From contig NZ_NSKB01000001.1 of the NCBI RefSeq assembly GCF_002286975.1, positions 436,733 through 500,732 of the forward strand: 64,000 nucleotides of DNA, read 5' to 3'. Numbering within the stretch: position 1 is the stretch's first letter; each line of letters begins with the position of its first letter. Under the pieces are notes generated by a model. That model saw only the letters and a list, made by a program, of their open reading frames with translations. It did not search any database and had not been told where the DNA came from. Of the stretch, positions 8,551 through 19,574 are shown in pieces. The stretch is from Halomonas salipaludis. GTDB lineage: Bacteria; Pseudomonadota; Gammaproteobacteria; Pseudomonadales; Halomonadaceae. The translations under genes and the position numbers were made by a program.

Positions 8551-9308
8551 TGATTCACTTCCCGACCCTGCGCACCCGACGCCTGACGGTGCGCCTCAAA
8601 GAGCTGGCGATGATCGACGCCATCGCCCTGGCGGCCATTCCGCCACACCTCAACGAAGAAGCGACGACCGTCTTCCTGCGCGCGGCCGTCGACGATGCCC
8701 AAGGCGTTTCCGATCCCGACCAGTGGACGGTGCAGGAGCGCACGATGGCTGTCTGCCACTACATGGCGTCGACCCTGGACGATGGCCCCGACTTCAGCCT
8801 GGCCGGTGGCAAGGCGCGTTTCTCCGACTACCTGACGGGCGAGCGTGACTACGGCGCCGACAGCGTAGACGTCGGCGAGATCGAGGGCGACCACTGGACG
8901 GCACGCCACCTGACCGGCGCCCTGGCCGGTGCCGTCGAGCGCTTGACCGGCGAACTGCCGGGCGTCGACGGCCTGGCGCACTGGCGAATCGGCCGCATGG
9001 CGGCGCAGCTCGTGCCCAATGGCAACGCGGTACCGGCCGAGGGTGATATCGACGCCGCTCTGCTGGAGCGCATGCGTGTCATCACTCGCTACCCCGAGAG
9101 TGTGTTCGCCCGCCTGTCGGCCGGCTTCGACGCCGCCTGCCAGGAGCTGGACCACCTGTTTCTGATCGATGCCGACGAGCACGGCCTGATGGCCCTGCCA
9201 AGGGAGGATAGCGCGGCTGGCAAGCCGCCGGCGCGATTTCCAGTTGGCGCCTGCCTCACAGACCTCGCGCGACAGTTGGGTGGAAAACCAGCGGCTGCTC
9301 GCCCATAG
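8550..9308 (+). CDS. Putative tail assembly chaperone, 252 aa
   Basis: The start is the ATG in TGATG at the previous stop; a GTG one codon earlier is possible. The opening LTVRLKELAMIDAIALA and the phrase DQWTVQERTMAVCHYMA resemble tail-assembly chaperone type proteins. The 3' end overlaps a second frame by more than 60 nt, as in tail chaperone pairs (lambda G/GT). That makes a +1 frameshift product likely. The identification rests mostly on this overlap arrangement. Confidence 0.5.
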   Translation: MIHFPTLRTRRLTVRLKELAMIDAIALAAIPPHLNEEATTVFLRAAVDDAQGVSDPDQWTVQERTMAVCHYMASTLDDGPDFSLAGGKARFSDYLTGERDYGADSVDVGEIEGDHWTARHLTGALAGAVERLTGELPGVDGLAHWRIGRMAAQLVPNGNAVPAEGDIDAALLERMRVITRYPESVFARLSAGFDAACQELDHLFLIDADEHGLMALPREDSAAGKPPARFPVGACLTDLARQLGGKPAAARP

Positions 9309-9522
9309 CCTGGCCCTATATTCGGCGACATCACTTCCCGACGCGCTGCGCATGACCGGCAGCGAGGCCGAGGCCTTCTTCGAGGGCAAGGCCTACGCCG
9401 ATTGGCGCAAGGGGAAGGAGCAGGAACTGAAGCTGCAGGCTGCCGTCAGCGACCGCTTGAACGGTGTGATCAGGGCCTGCGGCGCAATCGTAAAGACGGT
9501 GGCATCACTGGGGCGTCGTTGA
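9238..9522 (+). CDS. Second-frame extension of the tail chaperone (probable +1 frameshift product)
   Basis: This frame is +1 to the preceding gene and open from 9190. It has no convincing start: the first candidate, TTG at 9244, has no ribosome site. Coding character is clear from about 9262 on (SWVENQRLLAHSLALYSATS, then DWRKGKEQELKLQ). The overlap contains CGA-TTT-CCA (9234-9242). A +1 slip from TTT to TTC at 9237-9240 would fuse residue 230 of the first protein to 93 further residues, making about 323 in all. Confidence 0.5.
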   Translation, partial: FQLAPASQTSRDSWVENQRLLAHSLALYSATSLPDALRMTGSEAEAFFEGKAYADWRKGKEQELKLQAAVSDRLNGVIRACGAIVKTVASLGRR

Positions 9523-9565
9523 CGGGCGTCGTGAGGTGTCCGGCCATGCGCGACAGGAGGGCGAT

Positions 9566-9922
9566 GTGGCAGAACCAACTACCAGCGCAGCGGCGGCAAC
9601 GGCGACGGCGACCGGTATCGGCCTGGCGGCCCTGCTGCCCTGGATCGACGCCAATGCCCTGATGGGGGCGGCGCTCGGCGCCGGCCTCGTGGCCTACAGC
9701 AAGTCCGACCTGCGAGCCTGGCAGCGCCTGGGCGCGCTGCTGTTCTCCGCCCTGTGCGGCTATCTCATGACACCCGAGATCGTGGCGCAAACCCCGGTGA
9801 CCCACGACGGAGCGGGCGGGTTCATCGGCGCCATCGTCGTCGTCCCGCTGTCGCTGAAGCTCATCCAGCACGTCGAGAGGTTCGACCTGGCGACGTGGCT
9901 CGACCGCCGGAAAGGCAAGTGA
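9566..9922 (+). CDS. Holin-like membrane protein, 118 aa
   Basis: Start chosen at GTG 9566 because AGGAGG lies 5 nt upstream; an ATG at 9545 has none. There are three hydrophobic stretches: GIGLAALLPWI, ALMGAALGAGLVAY and ALLFSALCGYLM, then GFIGAIVVVPLSLKLI. A charged C-terminus (RKGK) follows. This is the shape of a class I holin, and it begins the lysis cassette upstream of a second holin-like gene and the endolysin. Which of the two is the timing holin is unknown. Confidence 0.65.
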   Translation: MAEPTTSAAAATATATGIGLAALLPWIDANALMGAALGAGLVAYSKSDLRAWQRLGALLFSALCGYLMTPEIVAQTPVTHDGAGGFIGAIVVVPLSLKLIQHVERFDLATWLDRRKGK

Positions 9923-9931
9923 GGCTCGGCA

Positions 9932-10240
9932 ATGGCTGATACCGGGGTACTTCAAAGCATCGCGCCGGCACTGGCGGCCTTCAGCTACTTCATCGCCGCC
10001 ATGCGCCTGGCCACCTTCCGCCGCGGCGCGCGCCGCTACAAGCCGTGCGTGTCGCTACTGGCCAGCGTGCTGATTGGCACCCTGCTGTGCGCCGGCCTCG
10101 AAGTCGTGTTTCTCAAGCCTGAGGTGAGCCTGTTCCAGACCGTGCTCGCCGCCCTGTTTTGTGTCCTGACGCTGCGTGCTCGGGGCAATGTCGCCAGCCT
10201 GATGAGGATGTCCTATGACGGCACTTCTGAGACGAGGTAG
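9932..10240 (+). CDS. Second holin/antiholin-like protein, 102 aa
   Basis: A small protein with three predicted membrane segments: IAPALAAFSYFIAAMRLATF, VSLLASVLIGTLLCAGLEVVF and LFQTVLAALFCVLTL. The central RRGARRYKP is typical of the three-TM phage holins of proteobacterial phages. Its 3' end overlaps the endolysin start by 26 nt. It probably permits endolysin escape or regulates the first holin. Confidence 0.7.
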   Translation: MADTGVLQSIAPALAAFSYFIAAMRLATFRRGARRYKPCVSLLASVLIGTLLCAGLEVVFLKPEVSLFQTVLAALFCVLTLRARGNVASLMRMSYDGTSETR

Positions 10241-10919
10241 CCGCGGCGAGGCCGTGCGCGCCCTGCAACAAGAGCTCAACCGCCAAGCCGGCGCTGGACT
10301 GGTCGATGACGGCGTGTTCGGTCCCGTCACCGAGCGGGCGGTCAAGGCCTTCCAGCGCAGCCGGGGGCTGACGCCTGACGGGCTGGTCGGCCCCGCTACC
10401 CGCGGGGCGCTGGGCACTGCCCCGAAACGGCCGGCCCCCGGGCAGGGCGAGGCCAATCTGTGCGCCTTCCTGGACATGATCGCCTTCGCCGAGGGTACGG
10501 ACCGTTACGGCGAGCAGGACGGCTATGACGTGCTGGTCGGCGGCGAGCTGTTTACCGACTTCAGCGACCACCCCAACAAGCGGGTCTGGCTGCCGGCCTA
10601 TGGCATCCATTCCACGGCGGCCGGCCGGTACCAGATCCTGCACCGTTACTGGAAGCACTACCAGGCGCAGCTCGGCCTGCCCGACTTCGGCCCGGCATCA
10701 CAGGACCTCTACGCGGTTCAGCAGATCCGGGAGCGGCGCGCCTATGACGACGTGCTGGCCGGGCGTATCAGCGACGCCATCCGCAAGTGCGCCAACATCT
10801 GGGCGTCCTTCCCGGGCGCGGGCTACGGCCAGCGCGAAGTCGCCGAACGCGAGCTGATCGCCTTCTACCGCCGGAAGGGTGGGCGGCTCGAGCACGAGAC
10901 AGGGGAGATGACGGCATGA
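10215..10919 (+). CDS. Endolysin: peptidoglycan-binding domain plus lambda R-type transglycosylase, 234 aa
   Basis: Residues 1-~65 form a peptidoglycan-binding repeat (RRGSRGEAVRALQQELN ... DDGVFGPVTERAVKAFQ). From ~80 on, the sequence closely follows phage lambda endolysin R: FLDMIAFAEGTD with the catalytic Glu at 93, then YDVLVGGELFTDFSDHP, AAGRYQILHRYW and NIWASFPGAGYGQ. It should cleave the glycan strand, forming anhydromuramic acid ends. There is no signal peptide, so release depends on the holins. The extra N-terminal wall-binding domain is absent from lambda R. Confidence 0.92.
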   Translation: MTALLRRGSRGEAVRALQQELNRQAGAGLVDDGVFGPVTERAVKAFQRSRGLTPDGLVGPATRGALGTAPKRPAPGQGEANLCAFLDMIAFAEGTDRYGEQDGYDVLVGGELFTDFSDHPNKRVWLPAYGIHSTAAGRYQILHRYWKHYQAQLGLPDFGPASQDLYAVQQIRERRAYDDVLAGRISDAIRKCANIWASFPGAGYGQREVAERELIAFYRRKGGRLEHETGEMTA

Positions 10920-11140
10920 GGTTGACCGACGACGCCCGCAACTGGCACCGCCTGTGGTCGGTGCGGCTGGGCATTCTTGCCGCCGTGTTCGGCGGTGTCG
11001 AGGCCTCGCTGCCACTCTGGGAGGTCGCCTTGCCGCAGGGGGTGTTCGCCGTCCTGGCAGCCGTCTCCGGTACCGGCGTGGGCATCGTGCGCGTGATCAA
11101 GCAGAACCTGCCGCCTCACGGCGACGAGGCGGACCAATGA
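10916..11140 (+). CDS. Small membrane protein of the lysis cassette, 74 aa
   Basis: The ATG overlaps the endolysin stop (ATGA). The sequence MRLTDDARNWHRLWSVRLG is followed by two hydrophobic helices (ILAAVFGGVEASL; GVFAVLAAVSGTGVGIV) and a basic end. This resembles a small two-TM protein common in proteobacterial phage lysis cassettes. It could be an additional holin or antiholin. Its stop overlaps the Rz start. Confidence 0.7.
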   Translation: MRLTDDARNWHRLWSVRLGILAAVFGGVEASLPLWEVALPQGVFAVLAAVSGTGVGIVRVIKQNLPPHGDEADQ

Positions 11141-11424
11141 GCCGGCTCCGGCAAATAGTGGTCGCCGCCCTGGGGCTGTTGGCTACCGCGCTGTCGATCG
11201 CGCTCGCCGTCGTCGCCAGGCAGCGCGACAACGCCCGTCAGCGAGCCGATGACGAGGGCCGGCGGGCCGATACCGCCGAGGAGCGTATCGAACAGCGGCA
11301 CAAGGCCGACACGGCCAGCGCCAAAGGCAAGGAAGAGGGGGAGCGTGATGTCGAGAAAGCCCGTGCTGACGCGCGTAGCGGTCGCCGCGACCATTTTGCT
11401 GATGGCTGGATGCGCGACGACTAG
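11137..11424 (+). CDS. Rz-like inner-membrane spanin, 95 aa
   Basis: An N-terminal membrane anchor (IVVAALGLLATALSIALAVV) is followed by a charged coiled-coil periplasmic domain (residues ~28-80). Size and topology match Rz i-spanins, which join an outer-membrane Rz1 lipoprotein to fuse the membranes at lysis. Identification is secured by the Rz1-type lipoprotein gene that overlaps its 3' end in another frame. Confidence 0.8.
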   Translation: MSRLRQIVVAALGLLATALSIALAVVARQRDNARQRADDEGRRADTAEERIEQRHKADTASAKGKEEGERDVEKARADARSGRRDHFADGWMRDD

Positions 11425-11656
11425 GACCGTCTTCGTTCAGGAGCCGTTGCCTGTGCCCGAGCGGCCGGCGCTGCCCGTCGTGACGGCCGCTGAGTTCGCC
11501 TGTCATCCCGAGGTGGATGCCGTGCTGCGTGAGCTCGAGCTGCCGCCCTATGACGGCTGTCTGGCGGCAGGTGCCTATGAGGCGCTGGCCACGCGTGACG
11601 CCATGCTGCAAGCCCATATCCGGCGCCTGGAGGCGGTACTGCGCACGACCCACTGA
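11348..11656 (+). CDS. Rz1-like outer-membrane spanin lipoprotein, 102 aa
   Basis: It starts at ATG 11348 inside the Rz gene and overlaps it by 77 nt in another frame. The signal peptide MSRKPVLTRVAVAATILLMAGC ends in a lipobox (LMAGC, lipidated Cys ~22). The next stretch is proline-rich (VQEPLPVPERPALPVV), as in Rz1 proteins. A helical C-terminal part makes it longer than lambda Rz1. Together with Rz it should complete outer-membrane disruption. Confidence 0.82.
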   Translation: MSRKPVLTRVAVAATILLMAGCATTRTVFVQEPLPVPERPALPVVTAAEFACHPEVDAVLRELELPPYDGCLAAGAYEALATRDAMLQAHIRRLEAVLRTTH

Positions 11657-11677
11657 GCCAGGGCGCCGAGACCGAGC

Positions 11678-11718
11678 GGAAAACCCGGGGGCTGCGCGCT
11701 CCCGGGCAGCGATAGTCT
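11678..11718 (+). promoter_or_regulatory. Proposed phage late promoter, copy B (tail tube unit)
   Basis: GGAAAA at 11678-11683 is followed 29 nt later by TAGTCT (11713-11718). The expected start is near 11725, ~59 nt before the tail tube ATG. A CCCGGG...CCCGGG inverted repeat lies between the two elements and might be an operator or a weak hairpin. Spacing is identical to copies A, C, D and E. Confidence 0.5.
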
Positions 11719-11783
11719 GGGCGCTCAAGGCCATGGAACGCCATGGCTCGTGCTGACTTGATCCCAACCATCGAGGCTACGCC

Positions 11784-12284
11784 ATGACCGTATCCAACGC
11801 CAACTACCTCAAGGGCTTCTACGACCAGACCAAGGCCATGGGGCAGAAGGTGGTCAACTCCGACTTCACCTTCGAGATCGAGGGCTTCGAGCAGAACTAC
11901 CTGCTGGCCCGCCAGTGCCCGTGGCCCGTCGTCGCGCCGCAAGGCGAGATCGAGGTGCCGTCACCGCTGGGCGCCGCCCTGTGGGAGCCGCAACAGATCC
12001 GCGTCAACCACCAGGGGCAGGTGACCCTGATGGAAGTGACGGCCGGCAGCATCGATCAGATGCTCGTCGACATCATCACCAACGGCGGCACGTTCAACGC
12101 CAAGATCTACGAGGGCACGCCCGAGCGCTACCTGCGCTACAAGCGCATCACCGACGCCTTCATCCAGATCGACGACCCGGATCGCGACTGGGAGAACCGC
12201 AGCCAGATCCTGGCCTTCAGCGGCACCATGTTCTTCCACTACTTTGGCGAGATCGTGGAAGGCAACAGCACGGATTACCGCTGA
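11784..12284 (+). CDS. Putative tail tube protein, 166 aa
   Basis: The size, high beta content and placement directly after a promoter and before baseplate hub genes fit a contractile-tail tube protein (T4 gp19-like superfamily). Recognisable features are an N-terminal SNADYLKGFYDQ-like start and the beta-rich stretch INHQGQVTLMEVTAG (written approximately), with a C-terminal ILAFSGTMFFHYFGEI. The family fit is judged by eye. Confidence 0.55.
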   Translation: MTVSNANYLKGFYDQTKAMGQKVVNSDFTFEIEGFEQNYLLARQCPWPVVAPQGEIEVPSPLGAALWEPQQIRVNHQGQVTLMEVTAGSIDQMLVDIITNGGTFNAKIYEGTPERYLRYKRITDAFIQIDDPDRDWENRSQILAFSGTMFFHYFGEIVEGNSTDYR

Positions 12285-12661
12285 TGGCAAAGCTGGCCGA
12301 CCTGGTGACCCGCTTCGTCGAGCTCGAGCGCGGGGCTGCCAACATCCTTCCCCCGGAATCCGTCACGGCGCAAGCCGTGGCGGCGGTGTCGTTCTATGCC
12401 GGCTTCGCGGCGCTGACCCACCTGGCAGAGGGCGCCGACATCGACGAGAACGTCGACATCACGGTGTCGGAGTGGGCCGAGATACGCCCGCTGTTCATCC
12501 TCTACGTCGAGCGTGAGAACGCGCTGCAAATGGAGGCGACCGGCATCCTGAGCGCTGGCGGCGGCTTTGGTCGCTCGAGCTCCGAGGTCGGCAGCGAGAT
12601 CACGCAGCTCGAGGCCGACCTGCCGCGGCGCGTCTTCTTCCATCCCGTCGTCACGGTGTAG
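12284..12661 (+). CDS. Hypothetical tail-region protein, 125 aa
   Basis: The start ATG overlaps the tube stop (TGATG). It is a predominantly helical acidic protein, and the middle (IDENVDITVSEWAEIRPLFILY) has no family I recognise. The position between tail tube and baseplate hub suggests a tail assembly or chaperone role. Confidence 0.6.
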   Translation: MAKLADLVTRFVELERGAANILPPESVTAQAVAAVSFYAGFAALTHLAEGADIDENVDITVSEWAEIRPLFILYVERENALQMEATGILSAGGGFGRSSSEVGSEITQLEADLPRRVFFHPVVTV

Positions 12662-12667
12662 ACCGCC

Positions 12668-13567
12668 ATGGAGCTGTACTTCGGCGAGAACGGCGACCAG
12701 CGCATTCGCGGCGACTTCATTCGTCGCGCGGTGCTGCGTTCCGACCTGGTGCCGATACCGCTCACCCTGGAGGCCGAGATCCGCGCCGGCACGGAGACCG
12801 CCGAGCACTTCGAGGTCGGGCGCTCGATCACCACCTATGACGGCGACGAGCTGGAGATCATCAAGTCCGAGTTCATCCAGCAGGCGCGCATGCAGGCCGA
12901 CGACCTGGCGGGCTACGTGCGCCTCATCGCCATCCTGAAACCGGTGGTCGAGGTCGCGTTCGTCAAGCCGCGGGCCGTCATCAAGCGCGGCGCCACGCTG
13001 ACCGAGGTCTACCGCGCGTGCGGGGCCACGCTGCGCGGCATCGAGGGCGACTTCGCGGTACCGCGCTTCGCCTGCCTGGCGGGAGAGGCGCATACCTACC
13101 ACATTGCCCGGGCTCTACAGGAGGCGGGCGGTGTCGTGCGTTGGCGGCATGGTCGCCTGGCCTTCATTCCACTGCCGGCGCTGTTCGATCAGGAGCCGGT
13201 CGACACCATCGTCAACACCGCCTCGGATGACGTCGAATCCGGCTTCCTGGAGCGGCACGACATTCCGTGGTTCTACAGCGTGGATGCCGACGGCCAGTTC
13301 GTCTACGGCAACCGCGGCAAGCCGCGCGCGGCCCGTTTTCAGCCCGGGGTCAACGAGGTCACGCTGCGCCACATGACGGGCTGTCTGGTGCTGACCAAGA
13401 ACACGCGCCTCAAGTACACGCAGAAGATCGCGGCCGGCGACCTGATCGAGGTCGTGGGCGGCGAGCCGCTGGTGGCAATGACGGTGGCCACCCTGTTCGC
13501 GCCCGGCGCGGACGGCGACGCCCCCGAACAGTTCACCCGCGTTTGGCTGGGGAGATTGGAACCATGA
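12668..13567 (+). CDS. Putative baseplate hub protein, 299 aa
   Basis: It sits between the tail tube and the OB-fold spike gene, the place of the gp27/gpD-type hub in contractile phages. The sequence is beta-rich, with a C-terminal part (RLKYTQKIAAGDLIEVVGGEPLVAM) that fits the second hub barrel. The ATG follows the previous stop by 6 nt, and the 3' end overlaps the spike start. No catalytic motif. The call rests on context and general shape. Confidence 0.5.
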   Translation: MELYFGENGDQRIRGDFIRRAVLRSDLVPIPLTLEAEIRAGTETAEHFEVGRSITTYDGDELEIIKSEFIQQARMQADDLAGYVRLIAILKPVVEVAFVKPRAVIKRGATLTEVYRACGATLRGIEGDFAVPRFACLAGEAHTYHIARALQEAGGVVRWRHGRLAFIPLPALFDQEPVDTIVNTASDDVESGFLERHDIPWFYSVDADGQFVYGNRGKPRAARFQPGVNEVTLRHMTGCLVLTKNTRLKYTQKIAAGDLIEVVGGEPLVAMTVATLFAPGADGDAPEQFTRVWLGRLEP

Positions 13568-14028
13568 GCGGAAGCGGCCTGCTGGCCGGCAAGTGGCCGG
13601 CCGTGGTCGACAGCTACGAGGCCGACACGCGCACGTGCGTGGTCAGCATCCCGGGCATCACCGACGGCGCCGAGACCGGCCTGGTGGCGGAGATCGAGTA
13701 CCCGGTCGGCGACAAGTCGCGCCACGAGACCATGACCGAAATCGAGATCCTGCCCGGCGACCTGGTGTGGGTGGAGTTCATTCAGGGCGACCCGCGCTTT
13801 CCGCTGATCACCGGTTGGCGCAACCCGACGACCGGCAACTCCGCCGGCTGGCGGCGCTGGCACCATGCCAACATGCAGCTGCTGACCGACAGCGAGATGC
13901 GCCTGCACTCCGGCGGACTGGTGCACGTCAGCGCCGGAGACAGCATCACCCTGCAGGTCGGCGGCTCGACCATCACGCTGACGCCGGACGACATCACCCA
14001 GCTGTCCAGCATGATCAACCTCAACTGA
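13564..14028 (+). CDS. Baseplate spike protein with gpV/gp5-type OB domain, 154 aa
   Basis: Start at ATG 13564, overlapping the hub stop. Residues ~8-85 look like the OB-fold of phage baseplate assembly protein V and T4 gp5: GDLVWVEFIQGDPRFPLITGW is the characteristic GDxVWVxFxxGDPxxP signature. The C-terminus (SAGDSITLQVGGSTITLTPDDI) has the short beta repeats of spike needle stems. It should trimerise and carry the PAAR tip encoded at 15005. Confidence 0.78.
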   Translation: MSGSGLLAGKWPAVVDSYEADTRTCVVSIPGITDGAETGLVAEIEYPVGDKSRHETMTEIEILPGDLVWVEFIQGDPRFPLITGWRNPTTGNSAGWRRWHHANMQLLTDSEMRLHSGGLVHVSAGDSITLQVGGSTITLTPDDITQLSSMINLN

Positions 14029-14041
14029 CAAGGAGCCCGCC

Positions 14042-14524
14042 ATGGCTGCCAATCTTCTGTTTTCCTTCGACGACCTGAGCCGCAAGGACAAGGCGGTGCG
14101 CGACGTCGAGAAGTACTTCCGGCGTGCCGGCGCCAACCCGGTGAGCGTCGACGTCGATTCGCGGGTCAAGCGCACCAGCGGCGTCAGCTACCGCGAGATC
14201 GGGCTGACGTTCAGCGACAGCCAGGTGGTCAAGCTGCGCGTGAAGCGGCCGGGCGACATCTTTCAGGTGCTGCTCAACCGCAAGGTGGTGCCGATGGCCA
14301 ACCAGGACGATCACGTCAAGGCCATCGGCGAGATCGTGCAGGCCATGGACCGCGGGCGGACCGCCTTCCAGAAGCGCCTGTCCCGGGCCAGGGTCGAGCT
14401 GCCCAAGCGCATGAAGACCGCGGCGCCGCGGATGGAGAAGCGCCTGGAAGCCAAGCGCGACGCCCTGCGTGAAGCCGTCGACGACGCTCGCCAGCAGCTG
14501 GCCGAGCTGCGCCCCGTGTCCTGA
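14042..14524 (+). CDS. Phage protein, possibly DarA N-terminal-like, 160 aa
   Basis: The first ~100 residues form a compact domain ending VVKLRVKRPGDIFQVLLN, then VPMANQDDHVKAIGEIV. This pattern recalls N-terminal domains in antirestriction (DarA-type) and polyvalent proteins, which I state tentatively. The last ~55 residues are a charged coiled coil. The gene lies between spike genes and the giant polyvalent protein, which would fit a virion-internal protein delivered with DNA. Confidence 0.5.
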   Translation: MAANLLFSFDDLSRKDKAVRDVEKYFRRAGANPVSVDVDSRVKRTSGVSYREIGLTFSDSQVVKLRVKRPGDIFQVLLNRKVVPMANQDDHVKAIGEIVQAMDRGRTAFQKRLSRARVELPKRMKTAAPRMEKRLEAKRDALREAVDDARQQLAELRPVS

Positions 14525-15030
14525 TGGCGGCAACCGAAACCTGGACGCCGCCGCCCGACCTGCTGTTCAGCCTGCCGGAGACCGCCGGCCCGGTGGCGTT
14601 CACGATCAGCGTGGAGGTCGAGGGCGTCGACCCCGTGACCGGCGAGCCGGCTGTCGTCGAGGTCGTCGGCTACCGGGGCTCGATCACGCCAGAGCAGGCG
14701 CTGCTGGCCATCGAGGGCGATGCCGACGGCCTGACCGTTTCGGCCGACAGCCTGGCCGGGCTGTTCCCGATCGAGCACATCGACTATCGCCAGGACGGGC
14801 AGGTGGTGCGCGTGCCGTCCTGGGAGCAGTTGCCGGCCGAGGCTGAGGAGCTGATCGAGTACCGCCCCAGCCGAGCGCAGACGCGCGCCTACCGACTCGA
14901 TGTCGTCGCCGACCTGGCCGACGGCAGCGAGGCCTACATGTCGTACCTGATCGAAGTGCATCAGGACTGGAGTGCCGGCCGTGACCGGCTGAGGAGCGAG
15001 ATCGATGCCCGCCGTAACTCGACAGGGTGA
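14524..15030 (+). CDS. Hypothetical baseplate-region protein, 168 aa
   Basis: The ATG overlaps the previous stop (TGATG). An acidic beta-rich protein starting MAATETWTPPPDLLFSLPET. No motif recognised. Its 3' end overlaps the PAAR gene by 26 nt, which suggests a partner of the spike tip or a baseplate component. Confidence 0.6.
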   Translation: MAATETWTPPPDLLFSLPETAGPVAFTISVEVEGVDPVTGEPAVVEVVGYRGSITPEQALLAIEGDADGLTVSADSLAGLFPIEHIDYRQDGQVVRVPSWEQLPAEAEELIEYRPSRAQTRAYRLDVVADLADGSEAYMSYLIEVHQDWSAGRDRLRSEIDARRNSTG

Positions 15031-15295
15031 TGGCTGCACCGGCCACGGTGCGTTTCCGCCGCGCAACAGCACCGAGGGCAGCCCCAACGTGATGATCAAC
15101 GGCCAGCCCGCCCACCGCCAGGGCGATGCTTGGGAGTCGCACTGCAATCCGGACGGCGTCTGTCACGACGGCGTGCTGTCCGCAGGCTCGGGCAGCGTCA
15201 ACGTCAACGGCCGCCCGCTGGGGCGTATCGGCGACCCCGTGGATTGCGGCTCGGCAGTGGCGGCCGGATCGCCCGACGTCATGGCCGGCGGCTGA
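15005..15295 (+). CDS. PAAR-repeat spike tip protein, 96 aa
   Basis: It begins MPAVTRQGDGCTGHGAFPPR and continues with SPNVMINGQPAHRQGDAW, GSGSVNVNGRPLGRIGDPV and GSPDVMAGG. These are the repeated short beta segments with conserved His/Cys that build the zinc-bound PAAR cone. PAAR proteins cap the central spike of contractile tails and type VI secretion systems. The OB-fold spike gene lies 1 kb upstream. The C-terminus is short, so there is no effector extension. Confidence 0.88.
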   Translation: MPAVTRQGDGCTGHGAFPPRNSTEGSPNVMINGQPAHRQGDAWESHCNPDGVCHDGVLSAGSGSVNVNGRPLGRIGDPVDCGSAVAAGSPDVMAGG

Positions 15296-15314
15296 CCACC
15301 AGGCTGCACGGCCA

Positions 15315-15355
15315 GGAAAAGCCGAGGCCGGCAGCCTGTCTCTCTCCCATAGCAT
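15315..15355 (+). promoter_or_regulatory. Proposed phage late promoter, copy C (polyvalent protein unit)
   Basis: GGAAAA at 15315-15320, then 29 nt, then TAGCAT (15350-15355). The ten bases CATAGCATGG are identical to those in copy E at the same spacing. The transcript start should be near 15362, giving a ~50-nt leader with AGGGG 8 nt before the ATG at 15412. Confidence 0.55.
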
Positions 15356-15411
15356 GGCCCCATCTGCGCGCCCGTCGCGGCGCCCCGATCCACCCATTAC
15401 AGGGGCCTACT

Positions 15412-19560
<4,149 letters not shown>

Positions 19561-19574
19561 GGAGACACTGAGGA

